From Ruminiclostridium sufflavum DSM 19573 (lineage in GTDB: Bacteria > Bacillota > Clostridia > Acetivibrionales > DSM-1351): 64,000 bases of DNA. Position 1 is the first letter of the stretch. Each line of letters starts with the position of its first letter. Location: positions 1-64,000 of the forward strand of contig NZ_QKMR01000012.1 in the NCBI RefSeq assembly GCF_003208175.1, written 5' to 3'. Both the position numbers and the translations under genes were made by a program. The notes beneath the pieces were generated by a model that saw nothing but the letters and a program-made list of their open reading frames with translations, did not search any database and had not been told where the DNA came from. Of the stretch, positions 52,636 to 60,975 are shown piece after piece.

Positions 52636-52902
52636 AGAAAAATTTTGTTGAAATTATAGGTTTACATTTGAAAATTATGGGTATATATAATTAGGTGAAT
52701 TTTACTAATTGAAAATTCAATACGCAATATATTTTTTCGGGTATGCGGATAGTGAAGCTTGCAGTTTCGTAAGTATTTCAAAATATATTTTTGGAATATT
52801 TACGAAACGTGTTGATAATTACGGTATAATATTAGTAGCTTGTAATTAATTTTCAGTGTATTTATGAATAACATAATTTTTATATAGCTGAGGAGGAAGG
52901 TC
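52636..52902. other. Intergenic region upstream of the H-NOX receptor gene
   Basis: A 267-bp gap containing the 45-bp inverted repeat at 52764-52808 and a TATAAT at 52825-52830 without a clear -35 box. No terminator for the glucan synthase gene is evident. Confidence 0.45.
52764..52808. promoter_or_regulatory. 45-bp palindrome upstream of the H-NOX receptor gene
   Basis: GTTTCGTAAGTATTTC (52764-52779) is inverted at GGAATATTTACGAAAC (52793-52808) with 14 of 16 positions matching. The right arm lies 16 bp before TATAAT (52825-52830), where a -35 box would be, so it could be an operator. Confidence 0.6.
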
Positions 52903-54714
52903 ATGAAGGGAACGGTAGTAACTAATTGGCTTAAAAGCATGGAAACGTTATATGGACAGGAAATTGTTGAAAAAGCCCTCAAGAACAATTGCTGGCCTGA
53001 AAGCAGAATTATTAATCCAAAGGAAAATATTGAGGATCCTTTGATTTTTTCGATTATCAATTCTGCCGCTAAATTGGTAGGGAAGCCTGTGGAAGAGGTA
53101 TGGAGAGAGATTGGACAAAGCAATATAGTTTCTTTTTCAAAATGGTTTCCTTCGTTTTTTGAAAGAGCCAGTCTTAAAGGCTTTTTAATGATGATGGATC
53201 ATGTACATACACAGCTGACTAAAATGATTCCCGGTGCGAAGCCTCCCAGACTGATAGCAAAGGAGCTGTCTGCAAATGAAATCGAAATCAGATATGCTTC
53301 AAGACGCGGGATGTATGACTATTTTATAGGCTTATTGGAAGGAAGCGCCGCCTTTTTTGGCGAAAAGCTTACATACAGCGAGCTTGAGCGCGGAACTGAC
53401 GGAGAGGACAAGTTTCTGCGTGTTAAAATAACCTTTGATAAGAAAAGCAGGAAGGCAAAGAAATTTGTTCTCAGCCGAATATTGTCATTAGGCTTTATGA
53501 AGCCCCTCCCGCTGAAAACAAGCGTACTTCCTGCGGTTGTTTCGGCAGCGGCCTTGGCGGTTGTTTTTCCGGGACAGGGAGTTATTAAATATGGTATCAG
53601 TTTTCTGATAATATTTATACTGTCTTTGGCGGCGGCTATTATATCCCATAAGCCTATGAGTTATCTTGAAAAGGAACTGGACAAGCTGATTAATTTTGAC
53701 TTTTCGGATAAGGTTGTTATAAGAAGCGGGGATGAAATTGAAAGAATTGCCGGTAAAATAAATATTCTTAAGGATAAAATGACAAAGGATTTTCTTTTCC
53801 TAAAGGGCGGAAGTGATGACATGTATTCATTTACCTCCTCATTTTCGGAAATTGCATCTAAAATGGAATTTGTTTCGGACGGAATTTCCAGTCTGGTTTA
53901 TGAGGTGGCGAACGGTGCTGTTCATCAGGCCGAGGAAACAGAGAAATCCGTATATGTTTTAAATTCAAATATTGAGGAGATTAACAGAATTACTTCAGAG
54001 CAGACTAAAGGAAAAATAAATCTTGAAGGAGCGGTGAAAGAGATTGAAAATTCCTTTGAACATGCCGAAAAGGTAGCCAATATGCTTCTGGATGTAAGAA
54101 ATAATTTCGAGCAGGTAAATAATAACGGCCAGCAGCTGTCGAATCAGGTTAACGAGATATTGGACATAGTTACTACCGTTGCCGATGTTGCAGACCAAAC
54201 AAACCTTCTGGCGCTTAATGCCGCAATTGAAGCTGCAAGGGCAGGCGATGCCGGAAAAGGGTTTGCCGTGGTTGCCGATGAAATACGGAAGCTTGCGGAA
54301 AATTCCAAGTCGGCGGTGAATGTAATTAATAACAGCTTGGTACTTTTTACGGGAAAGGTTTCTGAGTTTATCGAAAAGATAAATGAACAATTTGCCCAGT
54401 TGGAAGAGAGCAACAAAACCCTTGAGGATGTTTTAAACGGCAACAGAAACTCGACCCGGCAGATTGTAGTTGTAGCCAATTTAATTGCCGATCTGGTTGC
54501 ACAGCTGTCTGACGAAACGCAAAAGCTGTCAGGTATTAATGAAAATATGCATTCTCTGGCGGCAATTGCCGAGGAGAATTCCGCGTCCTCAGAGGAAATG
54601 AGCTCTAACGTAACGGAATACTCGGATAAAATCAAGGATTTAGTTCAGAATATCCAAATGCTGGAGGGCTTGCTGGATATGTATAAGACTGAATTGAAAA
54701 AATATACAATATAA
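52903..54714 (+). CDS. H-NOX (haem NO/oxygen-binding) chemoreceptor
   Basis: A 603-residue fusion of an H-NOX haem sensor (1-180) to a methyl-accepting signalling module. Haem-pocket residues sit at the same numbers as in Caldanaerobacter tengcongensis H-NOX: proximal His102 (HVHTQLTKM), Pro115, the YxSxR motif Tyr131-Ser133-Arg135, and the distal triad Trp9, Asn74 and Tyr140 that hydrogen-bonds oxygen. Two hydrophobic segments at about 205-250 anchor it, followed by a HAMP-like stretch and the signalling tip ([15 protein letters not shown], about 430-465). Both main parts are probably cytoplasmic. GAGGAGGAAGG precedes the ATG. A terminator at 54755 ends the gene. Confidence 0.95.
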   Translation: MKGTVVTNWLKSMETLYGQEIVEKALKNNCWPESRIINPKENIEDPLIFSIINSAAKLVGKPVEEVWREIGQSNIVSFSKWFPSFFERASLKGFLMMMDHVHTQLTKMIPGAKPPRLIAKELSANEIEIRYASRRGMYDYFIGLLEGSAAFFGEKLTYSELERGTDGEDKFLRVKITFDKKSRKAKKFVLSRILSLGFMKPLPLKTSVLPAVVSAAALAVVFPGQGVIKYGISFLIIFILSLAAAIISHKPMSYLEKELDKLINFDFSDKVVIRSGDEIERIAGKINILKDKMTKDFLFLKGGSDDMYSFTSSFSEIASKMEFVSDGISSLVYEVANGAVHQAEETEKSVYVLNSNIEEINRITSEQTKGKINLEGAVKEIENSFEHAEKVANMLLDVRNNFEQVNNNGQQLSNQVNEILDIVTTVADVADQTNLLALNAAIEAARAGDAGKGFAVVADEIRKLAENSKSAVNVINNSLVLFTGKVSEFIEKINEQFAQLEESNKTLEDVLNGNRNSTRQIVVVANLIADLVAQLSDETQKLSGINENMHSLAAIAEENSASSEEMSSNVTEYSDKIKDLVQNIQMLEGLLDMYKTELKKYTI

Positions 54715-54754
54715 TACAGGGCTTGAGGCAGTGCTTAAATCTGACTTTACAAGC

Positions 54755-54792
54755 AATACGGCTCCTTTGAAACAGGCTGCCGTATTTTTTTA
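54755..54792 (+). terminator. Rho-independent terminator of the H-NOX receptor gene
   Basis: AATACGGC (54755-54762) pairs with GCCGTATT (54779-54786), then TTTTTT. Confidence 0.92.
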
Positions 54793-54907
54793 TAAATTAT
54801 AATATTTAGTAAATTCAAGTTTACATACCCTGTATGGATATGCTATATTAAAGTGTGTGAAAATAATATCAAATAAGTAAATTAATTTATTATAAAGGAG
54901 TATGTAT

Positions 54908-56116
54908 ATGGCAAAGATTAATATGAAAACTCCGCTCGTTGAGATGGATGGAGATGAAATGACCAGAATAATATGGAAGATGATAAAGGATATTTTAATA
55001 CTTCCATATATCGATTTAAAAGCCGAATATTATGATCTGGGACTGGAATACAGAGAAAAAACCGGTGATCAGGTTACGATTGATTCTGCGACAGCAACAA
55101 AAAAGTATGGAGTAGCTGTTAAATGTGCTACAATTACCCCTAATGCGGAAAGAGTCAAGGAATATAGCCTGACCCAGATGTGGAAGAGCCCAAACGGAAC
55201 AATAAGAGCCATATTGGATGGTACTGTTTTTCGTGCACCGATACTTGTTGAAAGCATCAAGCCCTTTGTTAAGACATGGGCTAAGCCTATAACAATTGCC
55301 AGACATGCCTACGGAGATGTATATAAGAATGTGGAATATCGTGTGCCTGAAGCAGGCAAGGCTGAATTGGTATTTACAAACGAGAAGGGGGAAGAAACCC
55401 GTCATACAATATTTGACTTCAAGGGCCCCGGAATTATTCAGGGTCAGCATAACATAGACAAATCAATAGAAAGCTTTGCAAGATCCTGCTTTAACTATGC
55501 ATTGGATCAGAAGCAGGATATATGGTTTGCAACAAAGGATACTATTTCAAAGCAGTATGACCATAGATTCAAGGATATTTTTCAGGAGATATACGATAAT
55601 GAGTATACTTCCAAGTTTAAAGAGGCGGGCATCGAGTATTTCTATACATTGATAGATGATGCGGTCGCACGTGTTGTAAGGTCAGAGGGAGGCTTTATAT
55701 GGGCATGCAAGAACTATGACGGAGATGTTATGTCCGACATGGTAGCTACCGCATTTGGAAGCCTCGCAATGATGACCTCGGTTCTGGTTTCACCTGAGGG
55801 CTTTTATGAGTATGAAGCTGCTCATGGAACTGTGCAGAGACATTATTATCAGCATCTGGAAGGAAAAGAAACATCAACGAATTCTATGGCCACCTTGTTT
55901 GCGTGGACGGGGGCACTTCGCAAGAGAGGGGAGCTTGACGGAATACCGGAGCTTGTTGAATATGCAGACAAGATGGACAAGGCTTCTATCCTTACAATTG
56001 AGAACGGTATAATGACAAAAGACCTTGCAATGCTATCAGAGCTTAAAGACAAGAAAACTGTAAATACAGAGCAATTCCTGCTGGAGGTTAAAAAAACCTT
56101 TGATGAAATGCGGTAA
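54908..56116 (+). CDS. icd: NADP-dependent isocitrate dehydrogenase (eukaryotic-like type)
   Basis: Oxidative decarboxylation of isocitrate to 2-oxoglutarate. The 402-residue protein follows the eukaryotic cytosolic/mitochondrial NADP form, not E. coli Icd: [15 protein letters not shown] at the start, substrate loop [13 protein letters not shown] (about residues 91-103), [12 protein letters not shown] with the key Arg, and coenzyme-site [19 protein letters not shown] (cut). ATG 54908 was chosen, seven bases after GGAG; the ATG at 54902 is too close. It is monocistronic with a strong terminator. With citrate synthase 3 kb downstream it supplies 2-oxoglutarate for glutamate synthesis in an anaerobe with an incomplete TCA cycle. 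Confidence 0.96.
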   Translation: MAKINMKTPLVEMDGDEMTRIIWKMIKDILILPYIDLKAEYYDLGLEYREKTGDQVTIDSATATKKYGVAVKCATITPNAERVKEYSLTQMWKSPNGTIRAILDGTVFRAPILVESIKPFVKTWAKPITIARHAYGDVYKNVEYRVPEAGKAELVFTNEKGEETRHTIFDFKGPGIIQGQHNIDKSIESFARSCFNYALDQKQDIWFATKDTISKQYDHRFKDIFQEIYDNEYTSKFKEAGIEYFYTLIDDAVARVVRSEGGFIWACKNYDGDVMSDMVATAFGSLAMMTSVLVSPEGFYEYEAAHGTVQRHYYQHLEGKETSTNSMATLFAWTGALRKRGELDGIPELVEYADKMDKASILTIENGIMTKDLAMLSELKDKKTVNTEQFLLEVKKTFDEMR

Positions 56117-56158
56117 GCTATAATTAAATAAACAGGCTATTGCAGATTCTTATACAAT

Positions 56159-56216
56159 AGATGCACTACAAAAATCAAAATTTTTTAGATTTTTATAGTG
56201 CATCTTATTTATTTTG
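56159..56216 (+). terminator. Strong hairpin terminator after icd
   Basis: AGATGCACTACAAAAATC (56159-56176) pairs with GATTTTTATAGTGCATCT (56188-56205) with one mismatch, followed by TATTTATTTT. Confidence 0.92.
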
Positions 56217-56300
56217 TGGTACAATGTTTTAAAATAACCTTAATAATTTAAAAACTGTTAATTGAACAATTTCATGGGAAATGCAGTGGGGAGGCATATT

Positions 56301-57311
56301 ATGAGTGACCTTTTAAGACCGGAGGGATATAAATCCAGTCTGAATATTCGTATGACAGAAGTTGCTATCAAGCAAACCAAGGACTTTTTTGAAAATGAGC
56401 TTGCGAAGGAATTAAATCTGACCAGAGTTTCAGCACCTTTATTTGTAAGGCCTGAGACCGGATTAAATGATAATCTTAATGGTGTGGAAAGACCGGTTTC
56501 TTTTGATGTTAAAGGTATAGGCGGAGCTGAGGTTGAGGTTGTACATTCGCTTGCCAAGTGGAAGAGAATGGCTCTTAAGCGTTACGGTTTTTCATCTGGA
56601 GAGGGCCTTTATACTGATATGAATGCTATCAGAAGAGACGAGGACATGGATAATCTGCATTCTATATATGTTGATCAATGGGATTGGGAAAGAATACTCG
56701 AAAAAAGCGAAAGAACCGAAGAAACTTTAAAGGGTATCGTAAAAAAGATTTTTTCTGTTTTCAAGAAAACTGAGGATTATTTGGCAGGCTTGTACCCTCA
56801 GCTGCAGAAAATTTTGCCGGAGGATATTTTCTTTATTACTACTCAGGAGTTAGAGGACAAGTATCCTGAATTGAGCCCTAAGGAAAGAGAAAATGCCTTG
56901 GCCAGAGAAAAGAAGGCTTTTTTCATTATGAAAATCGGAGATATGCTGAAGTCCGGTATTAAGCACGACGGAAGGGCACCTGATTATGATGATTGGGAAT
57001 TAAACGGAGATATTGTTTTCTACTATCCCGTTCTTGATATAGCTTATGAGGTATCCTCCATGGGTATCAGAGTTGATGAGGATTCACTTGTTTCCCAGCT
57101 CAAAAAGGCTGATTGCGAGGAAAGAAGGAACTTCAAGTTCCATAAGGATATAATTGATAAAGAGCTTCCTTACACAATCGGCGGAGGAATCGGACAATCA
57201 AGAATATGCATGTTCTTATTAAGAAAGGCTCATATAGGAGAAGTTCAGTCCTCTGTTTGGGATGATGAAATGATACAGGAATGCTTGAAGAACGGCATAG
57301 AACTACTTTAA
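56301..57311 (+). CDS. asnA: Aspartate-ammonia ligase (AsnA)
   Basis: ATP-dependent asparagine synthesis from aspartate and ammonia, the class II tRNA-synthetase-like enzyme. The 336-residue length fits. Diagnostic stretches: [59 protein letters not shown], and at the end [19 protein letters not shown] 56301 follows GGGGAGG. The longer frame from 56262 reads through the ribosome site. It is a single gene between two terminators. Confidence 0.97.
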   Translation: MSDLLRPEGYKSSLNIRMTEVAIKQTKDFFENELAKELNLTRVSAPLFVRPETGLNDNLNGVERPVSFDVKGIGGAEVEVVHSLAKWKRMALKRYGFSSGEGLYTDMNAIRRDEDMDNLHSIYVDQWDWERILEKSERTEETLKGIVKKIFSVFKKTEDYLAGLYPQLQKILPEDIFFITTQELEDKYPELSPKERENALAREKKAFFIMKIGDMLKSGIKHDGRAPDYDDWELNGDIVFYYPVLDIAYEVSSMGIRVDEDSLVSQLKKADCEERRNFKFHKDIIDKELPYTIGGGIGQSRICMFLLRKAHIGEVQSSVWDDEMIQECLKNGIELL

Positions 57312-57318
57312 AATTAAG

Positions 57319-57362
57319 AAAGCCGCATTGTACACCTTTTGATGTATATTGCGGCTTTTTAA
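57319..57362. terminator. Bidirectional terminator between asnA and the DUF4397 gene
   Basis: AAGCCGCA (57320-57327) and TGCGGCTT (57350-57357) with extra TACA/TGTA pairing inside, followed by TTTTTAATTT on the plus strand and preceded by a matching A tract for the minus strand. Confidence 0.88.
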
Positions 57363-57376
57363 TTTATTGCTGTAGC

Positions 57377-58039
57377 TCAGTCCCTCAGATATGTTGTGCC
57401 ATCCATAGGAATATATACCTCAAGTGAGGAGGGCTGCTGTCCGAACATTCCAAGCACATAGAAGGTCAGATTTCTTTTCGGCAGTAAACGTACATTGGGT
57501 AAATTTACTACGGCAGTATCGACTTCGGTTGGCTTGACAACCATATTGTAGTTTCCGGGAAGAAGAGACATGTATTGGCTGGCCTCTGTATAGCCGATAT
57601 CAGTAAACAGACGCATACCTGATCTTAGAGCCAGATCTAAAGCAGGAGCGTTCGGTGACAGGTTTATAAACCGTATATTTACCCTGTTGGGCGACAAAGC
57701 CTGATATTCATCTTCAACAGGCAATATTCCTATTCTTGGGAGTATACCTATAACCGCTAAGGTATATACTTTTTTTTCCAATATGGGAATGCGTACGGAT
57801 AAAACAGGAGAATCCTTTAAGCCTACCGGGAATGCCTCTATAGTATACATGCCGGCACTTACTGACATATAATCGGTAAACTGGCCATAGACCAATCTTT
57901 TTGCAACTTGTTTTCCATTTGCATAAACATCTACTTCAGGTGCGCCCGGGGCAGCATGAAATATTCTGATATAGGAAACTCCCGGCATTTGCCTTGAATC
58001 CGTCATTTCATCCTGACCGTAAAAGCTGTTGTATAACAT
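57377..58039 (-). CDS. DUF4397 domain-containing protein
   Basis: A 220-residue protein with two DUF4397 beta-sandwich repeats: YIRIFHAAPGAPEVDVYANG (about 23-42) and NIRFINLSPNAPALDLAL (about 123-140), each followed by a YMS-type strand (DYMSVSAGMYTIEA, QYMSLLPGNYNMVV). No signal peptide or membrane segment is visible, so it may be a cytosolic or spore-associated protein; function is unknown. The start at 58039 was chosen because GGTGGTG precedes this ATG; the frame extends nine residues upstream. Confidence 0.9.
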   Translation of the reverse strand: MLYNSFYGQDEMTDSRQMPGVSYIRIFHAAPGAPEVDVYANGKQVAKRLVYGQFTDYMSVSAGMYTIEAFPVGLKDSPVLSVRIPILEKKVYTLAVIGILPRIGILPVEDEYQALSPNRVNIRFINLSPNAPALDLALRSGMRLFTDIGYTEASQYMSLLPGNYNMVVKPTEVDTAVVNLPNVRLLPKRNLTFYVLGMFGQQPSSLEVYIPMDGTTYLRD

Positions 58040-58117
58040 TTTTTCACCACCACATTCAAATTTCATTATTTAGACTCTACTGCAATATATGCAGATAACT
58101 TATCAAGGGTTAAACAA

Positions 58118-58150
58118 AAGTCAATGGCAGTTCAGGCTTTCAGCTGTGAT
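58118..58150 (+). repeat. Partial intergenic palindromic repeat, copy F
   Basis: AAGTCAATGGCAGTTCAGGC resembles the left end of copies A and E. No right end is found before the next gene. Confidence 0.35.
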
Positions 58151-58272
58151 TAAACAGATATATATTAATTAAGAACGCTATATGATTAAATAATAAATTA
58201 ATAGTGAATGATAAAATTGTTTGTGATATAATAGCTAAGGATTTTAAAAGAAAAGGAAAAGGAGTAATTGTT

Positions 58273-58770
58273 ATGACACTATATGAAAAGTGGAGCGAAA
58301 TAGCAGAGAAGGATAGAACTCCACAAGAAAATGAGGCTTTCTGGAAGGAATACTTTTTAAAAGAAAAAGATAATTATGCCGATATACTGGCTAACAACCG
58401 CAAGACACTAAAAGGTACACTTTCGGAACTGGCAGGTTCTTTTAATATGGATACAGTTACATTTACGGGCTTTCTGGACGGAATTAATACCAGCTTGACG
58501 GAAGAGGTTGATTTAGAAAGCTTGGAGGATACTACTGAGCTGGATATTGAGATAGATTATGAAAAATTGTATTTTAATATGCTGGATGCCAAGGCTGATT
58601 GGCTGTACAACTTAACCGAGTGGAACGATATTCTTTCAGAGGATACAAGAAAGAGCATCACGAAGGAATTCAGGATTTCTAAAATGGCAGTCAGCAGCAA
58701 GGTTGGAAGAAATGAGCCATGTCCGTGCGGAAGCGGGAAAAAATACAAAAAATGCTGCGGTAAGGAATAG
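58273..58770 (+). CDS. SEC-C motif protein
   Basis: A 165-residue protein. The last 20 residues hold a SEC-C zinc-binding motif ([19 protein letters not shown]), as at the C-terminus of SecA, where it contacts SecB and ribosomes. The rest is acidic and helical ([19 protein letters not shown], then a [20 protein letters not shown] patch). Similar short proteins occur in many clostridia without a known role. The ATG at 58273 follows GGAG by eight bases; an earlier frame from 58204 has no ribosome site. Confidence 0.9.
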   Translation: MTLYEKWSEIAEKDRTPQENEAFWKEYFLKEKDNYADILANNRKTLKGTLSELAGSFNMDTVTFTGFLDGINTSLTEEVDLESLEDTTELDIEIDYEKLYFNMLDAKADWLYNLTEWNDILSEDTRKSITKEFRISKMAVSSKVGRNEPCPCGSGKKYKKCCGKE

Positions 58771-58852
58771 CAATCGGACAAGACTTAATTGTGCTCAGAA
58801 AAAGCCAATTCTTCTTCCAGAGATTGAATACCATGTGCGTTAGCTTTATAAG

Positions 58853-58900
58853 CAGACAATTACGGATGAAATTAAGCCGGAGATTGTCTGTTTTTTGTTA
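58853..58900 (+). terminator. Rho-independent terminator of the SEC-C gene
   Basis: CAGACAAT (58853-58860) pairs with ATTGTCTG (58883-58890), then TTTTTTGTTATTTTT. Confidence 0.85.
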
Positions 58901-58973
58901 TTTTTATTTCTATAATTGCGCGGATAATGGCGAAAAAGAATAGAATATGTTTTGAAATTCAAAATAATAAAAC

Positions 58974-59002
58974 TTGCAATATTGTTTTAAATAATATACA
59001 AT
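58974..59002 (+). promoter_or_regulatory. Sigma-A promoter of the citrate synthase gene
   Basis: TTGCAA (58974-58979), 17-bp spacer, TACAAT (58997-59002). It predicts a start near 59009. Confidence 0.65.
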
Positions 59003-59273
59003 TAGAAGAGTTGCAGAATGAAATTTGAATTATTCTCTTTCTGATATTTCATTAAAATGAAGCAATTAAATTAAAGTCAAAAACAAATTCAAAAACCAAA
59101 CTGTGTGTTTTATAGCGTAAATAGCCTGAAAGACGATAGAATAGCATGCCGGTATTTTAGCCGGAGGGCTTGGAAACATAATTAATTTTAGCTGCAATAT
59201 AACTTTAGCGGGGATTGTTTAAAAAATAACAAGTTTGTAAATGGCATTGTATTAAAAAAGGGGGGACTGAGTT

Positions 59274-59324
59274 CGCACCGGTAACTGTATGTGGTTGTGC
59301 ACAGGTTGCGGTGCGGGATTATAA
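59274..59324 (+). promoter_or_regulatory. Hairpin over the citrate synthase ribosome site and possible leader peptide
   Basis: CGCACCG (59274-59280) pairs with CGGTGCG (59309-59315), enclosing or adjoining the only nearby ribosome-binding bases (GGTGCGGGA). Within it ATG 59289 opens an 11-codon frame (MWLCTGCGAGL) that stops three bases before the citrate synthase start. No strong ribosome site serves that short frame at the normal distance. Confidence 0.35.
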
Positions 59325-59326
59325 TT

Positions 59327-60679
59327 ATGGATAAGAGATTGAATGATTATGTTGATAAAATGATAACCATTATCGAGAAGGTAAACTATATCGATCCTGA
59401 AAGCTTCAGCAAATACAACGTAAAAAAAGGCTTGAGAAACAGTGACGGCTCGGGAGTATTGGTGGGACTTACTGAAATCGGAGAGGTTCACGGGTATGTG
59501 CTTTATGAGGGAGAAAGAAAGGAAGATGACGGACGCCTTGTATACAGAGGCATAGATGTGGTTGATCTGGTAAGAGGCTTCCAGCAGGAGGGCCGGTTTG
59601 GGTTTGAAGAGGTTTGCTATTTGCTTCTTTTTGGTATATTGCCGGATAAAGCGCAGCTTGATGAATTTAATGAGCTGCTGGGTGATTTGCGGACTCTTCC
59701 GGATGGATTTACCGAGGACATGATACTTAAGGCGCCAAGCTCGGATATAATGAATAAGCTTGCAAGAAGCGTACTGGCCTCATACTCGTATGATGACAGT
59801 CCGGACAGCGTGGATTCTAAAAACCTTTTAAGGCAAAGCATAGAGTTAATTGCACGCTTTCCTACAATGGTTGCTTATGGATATCAGGCGAAATCCCACT
59901 ATTACGGAGGAAAGAGCCTGTACATACACAATCCCAGACCTGATTTGTCAACTGCGGAAAACATTTTGCATTTAATAAGGCCGGACAACAAATATACAAA
60001 ATCAGAGGCTGAAATTTTGGATTTGGCATTAGTACTTCATGCGGAGCATGGAGGAGGAAATAATTCTACCTTTGCTGCCAGAGTTGTTTCTTCTACGGAA
60101 ACAGATACTTATTCGGCTATTTCAGCAGCTGTAGGATCGCTTAAAGGGCCAAAGCACGGCGGAGCAAATATAAAGGCAATGAATATGCTGGAAAACATAA
60201 AGGAAAATGTTTCTGACTGGACGGACGAGGAAGAAATAAGGGCTTATCTGACGAAAATTATGGATAAGCAGGCCTTTGACAAAGCAGGGCTTATCTATGG
60301 ACTGGGCCATGCGGTATATACCCTGTCAGATCCAAGAGCTGTATTGCTAAAGGAAAAGGCCCATCAGATAGCTATAGAAAAGGGAAGGGAAAAGGAATTT
60401 TTATTTTATGAAGCGGTTGAAAAAGTAGGGCCTGACGTTTTCTGCCAGAAAAAGGGTACATCAAAAAATATTTGTGCCAACGTGGATTTTTATTCAGGCT
60501 TTGTATATGATGCATTAGGAATTCCGCCGGAGCTGTTTACCCCCTTGTTTGCGGTTGCAAGAGTTGTAGGCTGGTGTGCGCACAGAATAGAAGAGGTTAT
60601 ATGTAACCAGAAAATCATAAGACCTGCCTATAAGAGTATTTCAAGAGCCAAGCAGTATTTGCCTATGAATCAGAGATAA
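59327..60679 (+). CDS. gltA: Citrate synthase (Si-type)
   Basis: Condenses acetyl-CoA with oxaloacetate to citrate. The 450-residue product has catalytic-site segments LHAEHGGGNNSTFAARVVSS (cut) with His, GSLKGPKHGGAN, GLGHAVYT with the second His, and the C-terminal DFYSGFVYDALGIPPELFTP with the catalytic Asp, ending near GWCAHRIEE. It is the long form seen in clostridia. The ATG at 59327 was chosen; the frame extends 12 codons upstream through a hairpin. Si-type specificity is inferred from fold, since Re-citrate synthases belong to a different family. It ends at the terminator at 60696. Confidence 0.95.
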   Translation: MDKRLNDYVDKMITIIEKVNYIDPESFSKYNVKKGLRNSDGSGVLVGLTEIGEVHGYVLYEGERKEDDGRLVYRGIDVVDLVRGFQQEGRFGFEEVCYLLLFGILPDKAQLDEFNELLGDLRTLPDGFTEDMILKAPSSDIMNKLARSVLASYSYDDSPDSVDSKNLLRQSIELIARFPTMVAYGYQAKSHYYGGKSLYIHNPRPDLSTAENILHLIRPDNKYTKSEAEILDLALVLHAEHGGGNNSTFAARVVSSTETDTYSAISAAVGSLKGPKHGGANIKAMNMLENIKENVSDWTDEEEIRAYLTKIMDKQAFDKAGLIYGLGHAVYTLSDPRAVLLKEKAHQIAIEKGREKEFLFYEAVEKVGPDVFCQKKGTSKNICANVDFYSGFVYDALGIPPELFTPLFAVARVVGWCAHRIEEVICNQKIIRPAYKSISRAKQYLPMNQR

Positions 60680-60695
60680 ACGGCATTGATTGACA

Positions 60696-60750
60696 AAGCC
60701 CCTGGCCAGTAAAAGATAATATTGCTTTTATTGTCTTAGGGGCTTATTTT
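60696..60750 (+). terminator. Rho-independent terminator of citrate synthase
   Basis: AAGCCCCT (60696-60703) pairs with AGGGGCTT (60738-60745), with an inner AGTAAAAG/CTTTTATT stem, followed by ATTTT. Confidence 0.85.
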
Positions 60751-60975
60751 AGCTTGTCTGACAGTCATGGAGAAATTTATCGGAGCTTTAGATAAATAAT
60801 AAAATAAATATAAGCTGTTGGTGGCATAATAAAGCTGAAAATGATAACATTAGTATAGAATTTATTGGACAATTTTATAAAAATGAATTATACTAGGTTT
60901 TTCTGATTTTTAAATATCAAAAATATATGATTAGTATAAATACATTTGACTATAGTTATTATTTATGGAGGCTGT

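Larger units (their letters stand above)
58771..59326. other. Gap and long leader before citrate synthase
   Basis: A 556-bp region. It holds the SEC-C gene terminator (58853-58900), the citrate synthase promoter (58974-59002), and a leader of about 320 nt. The leader has a CCGG/CCGG hairpin (about 59141-59161), a GGGGGG tract (59260-59265) and a stem covering the ribosome site (59274-59315). No riboswitch class I know matches it. Confidence 0.5.

Noticed and set aside
59100-59180. Riboswitch-like string TAGCCTGAAAGACGATAG in the citrate synthase leader
   Set aside because: It does not fit the conserved cores of c-di-GMP, SAM, cobalamin, guanidine or preQ1 riboswitches that I know; kept only as an unexplained leader.
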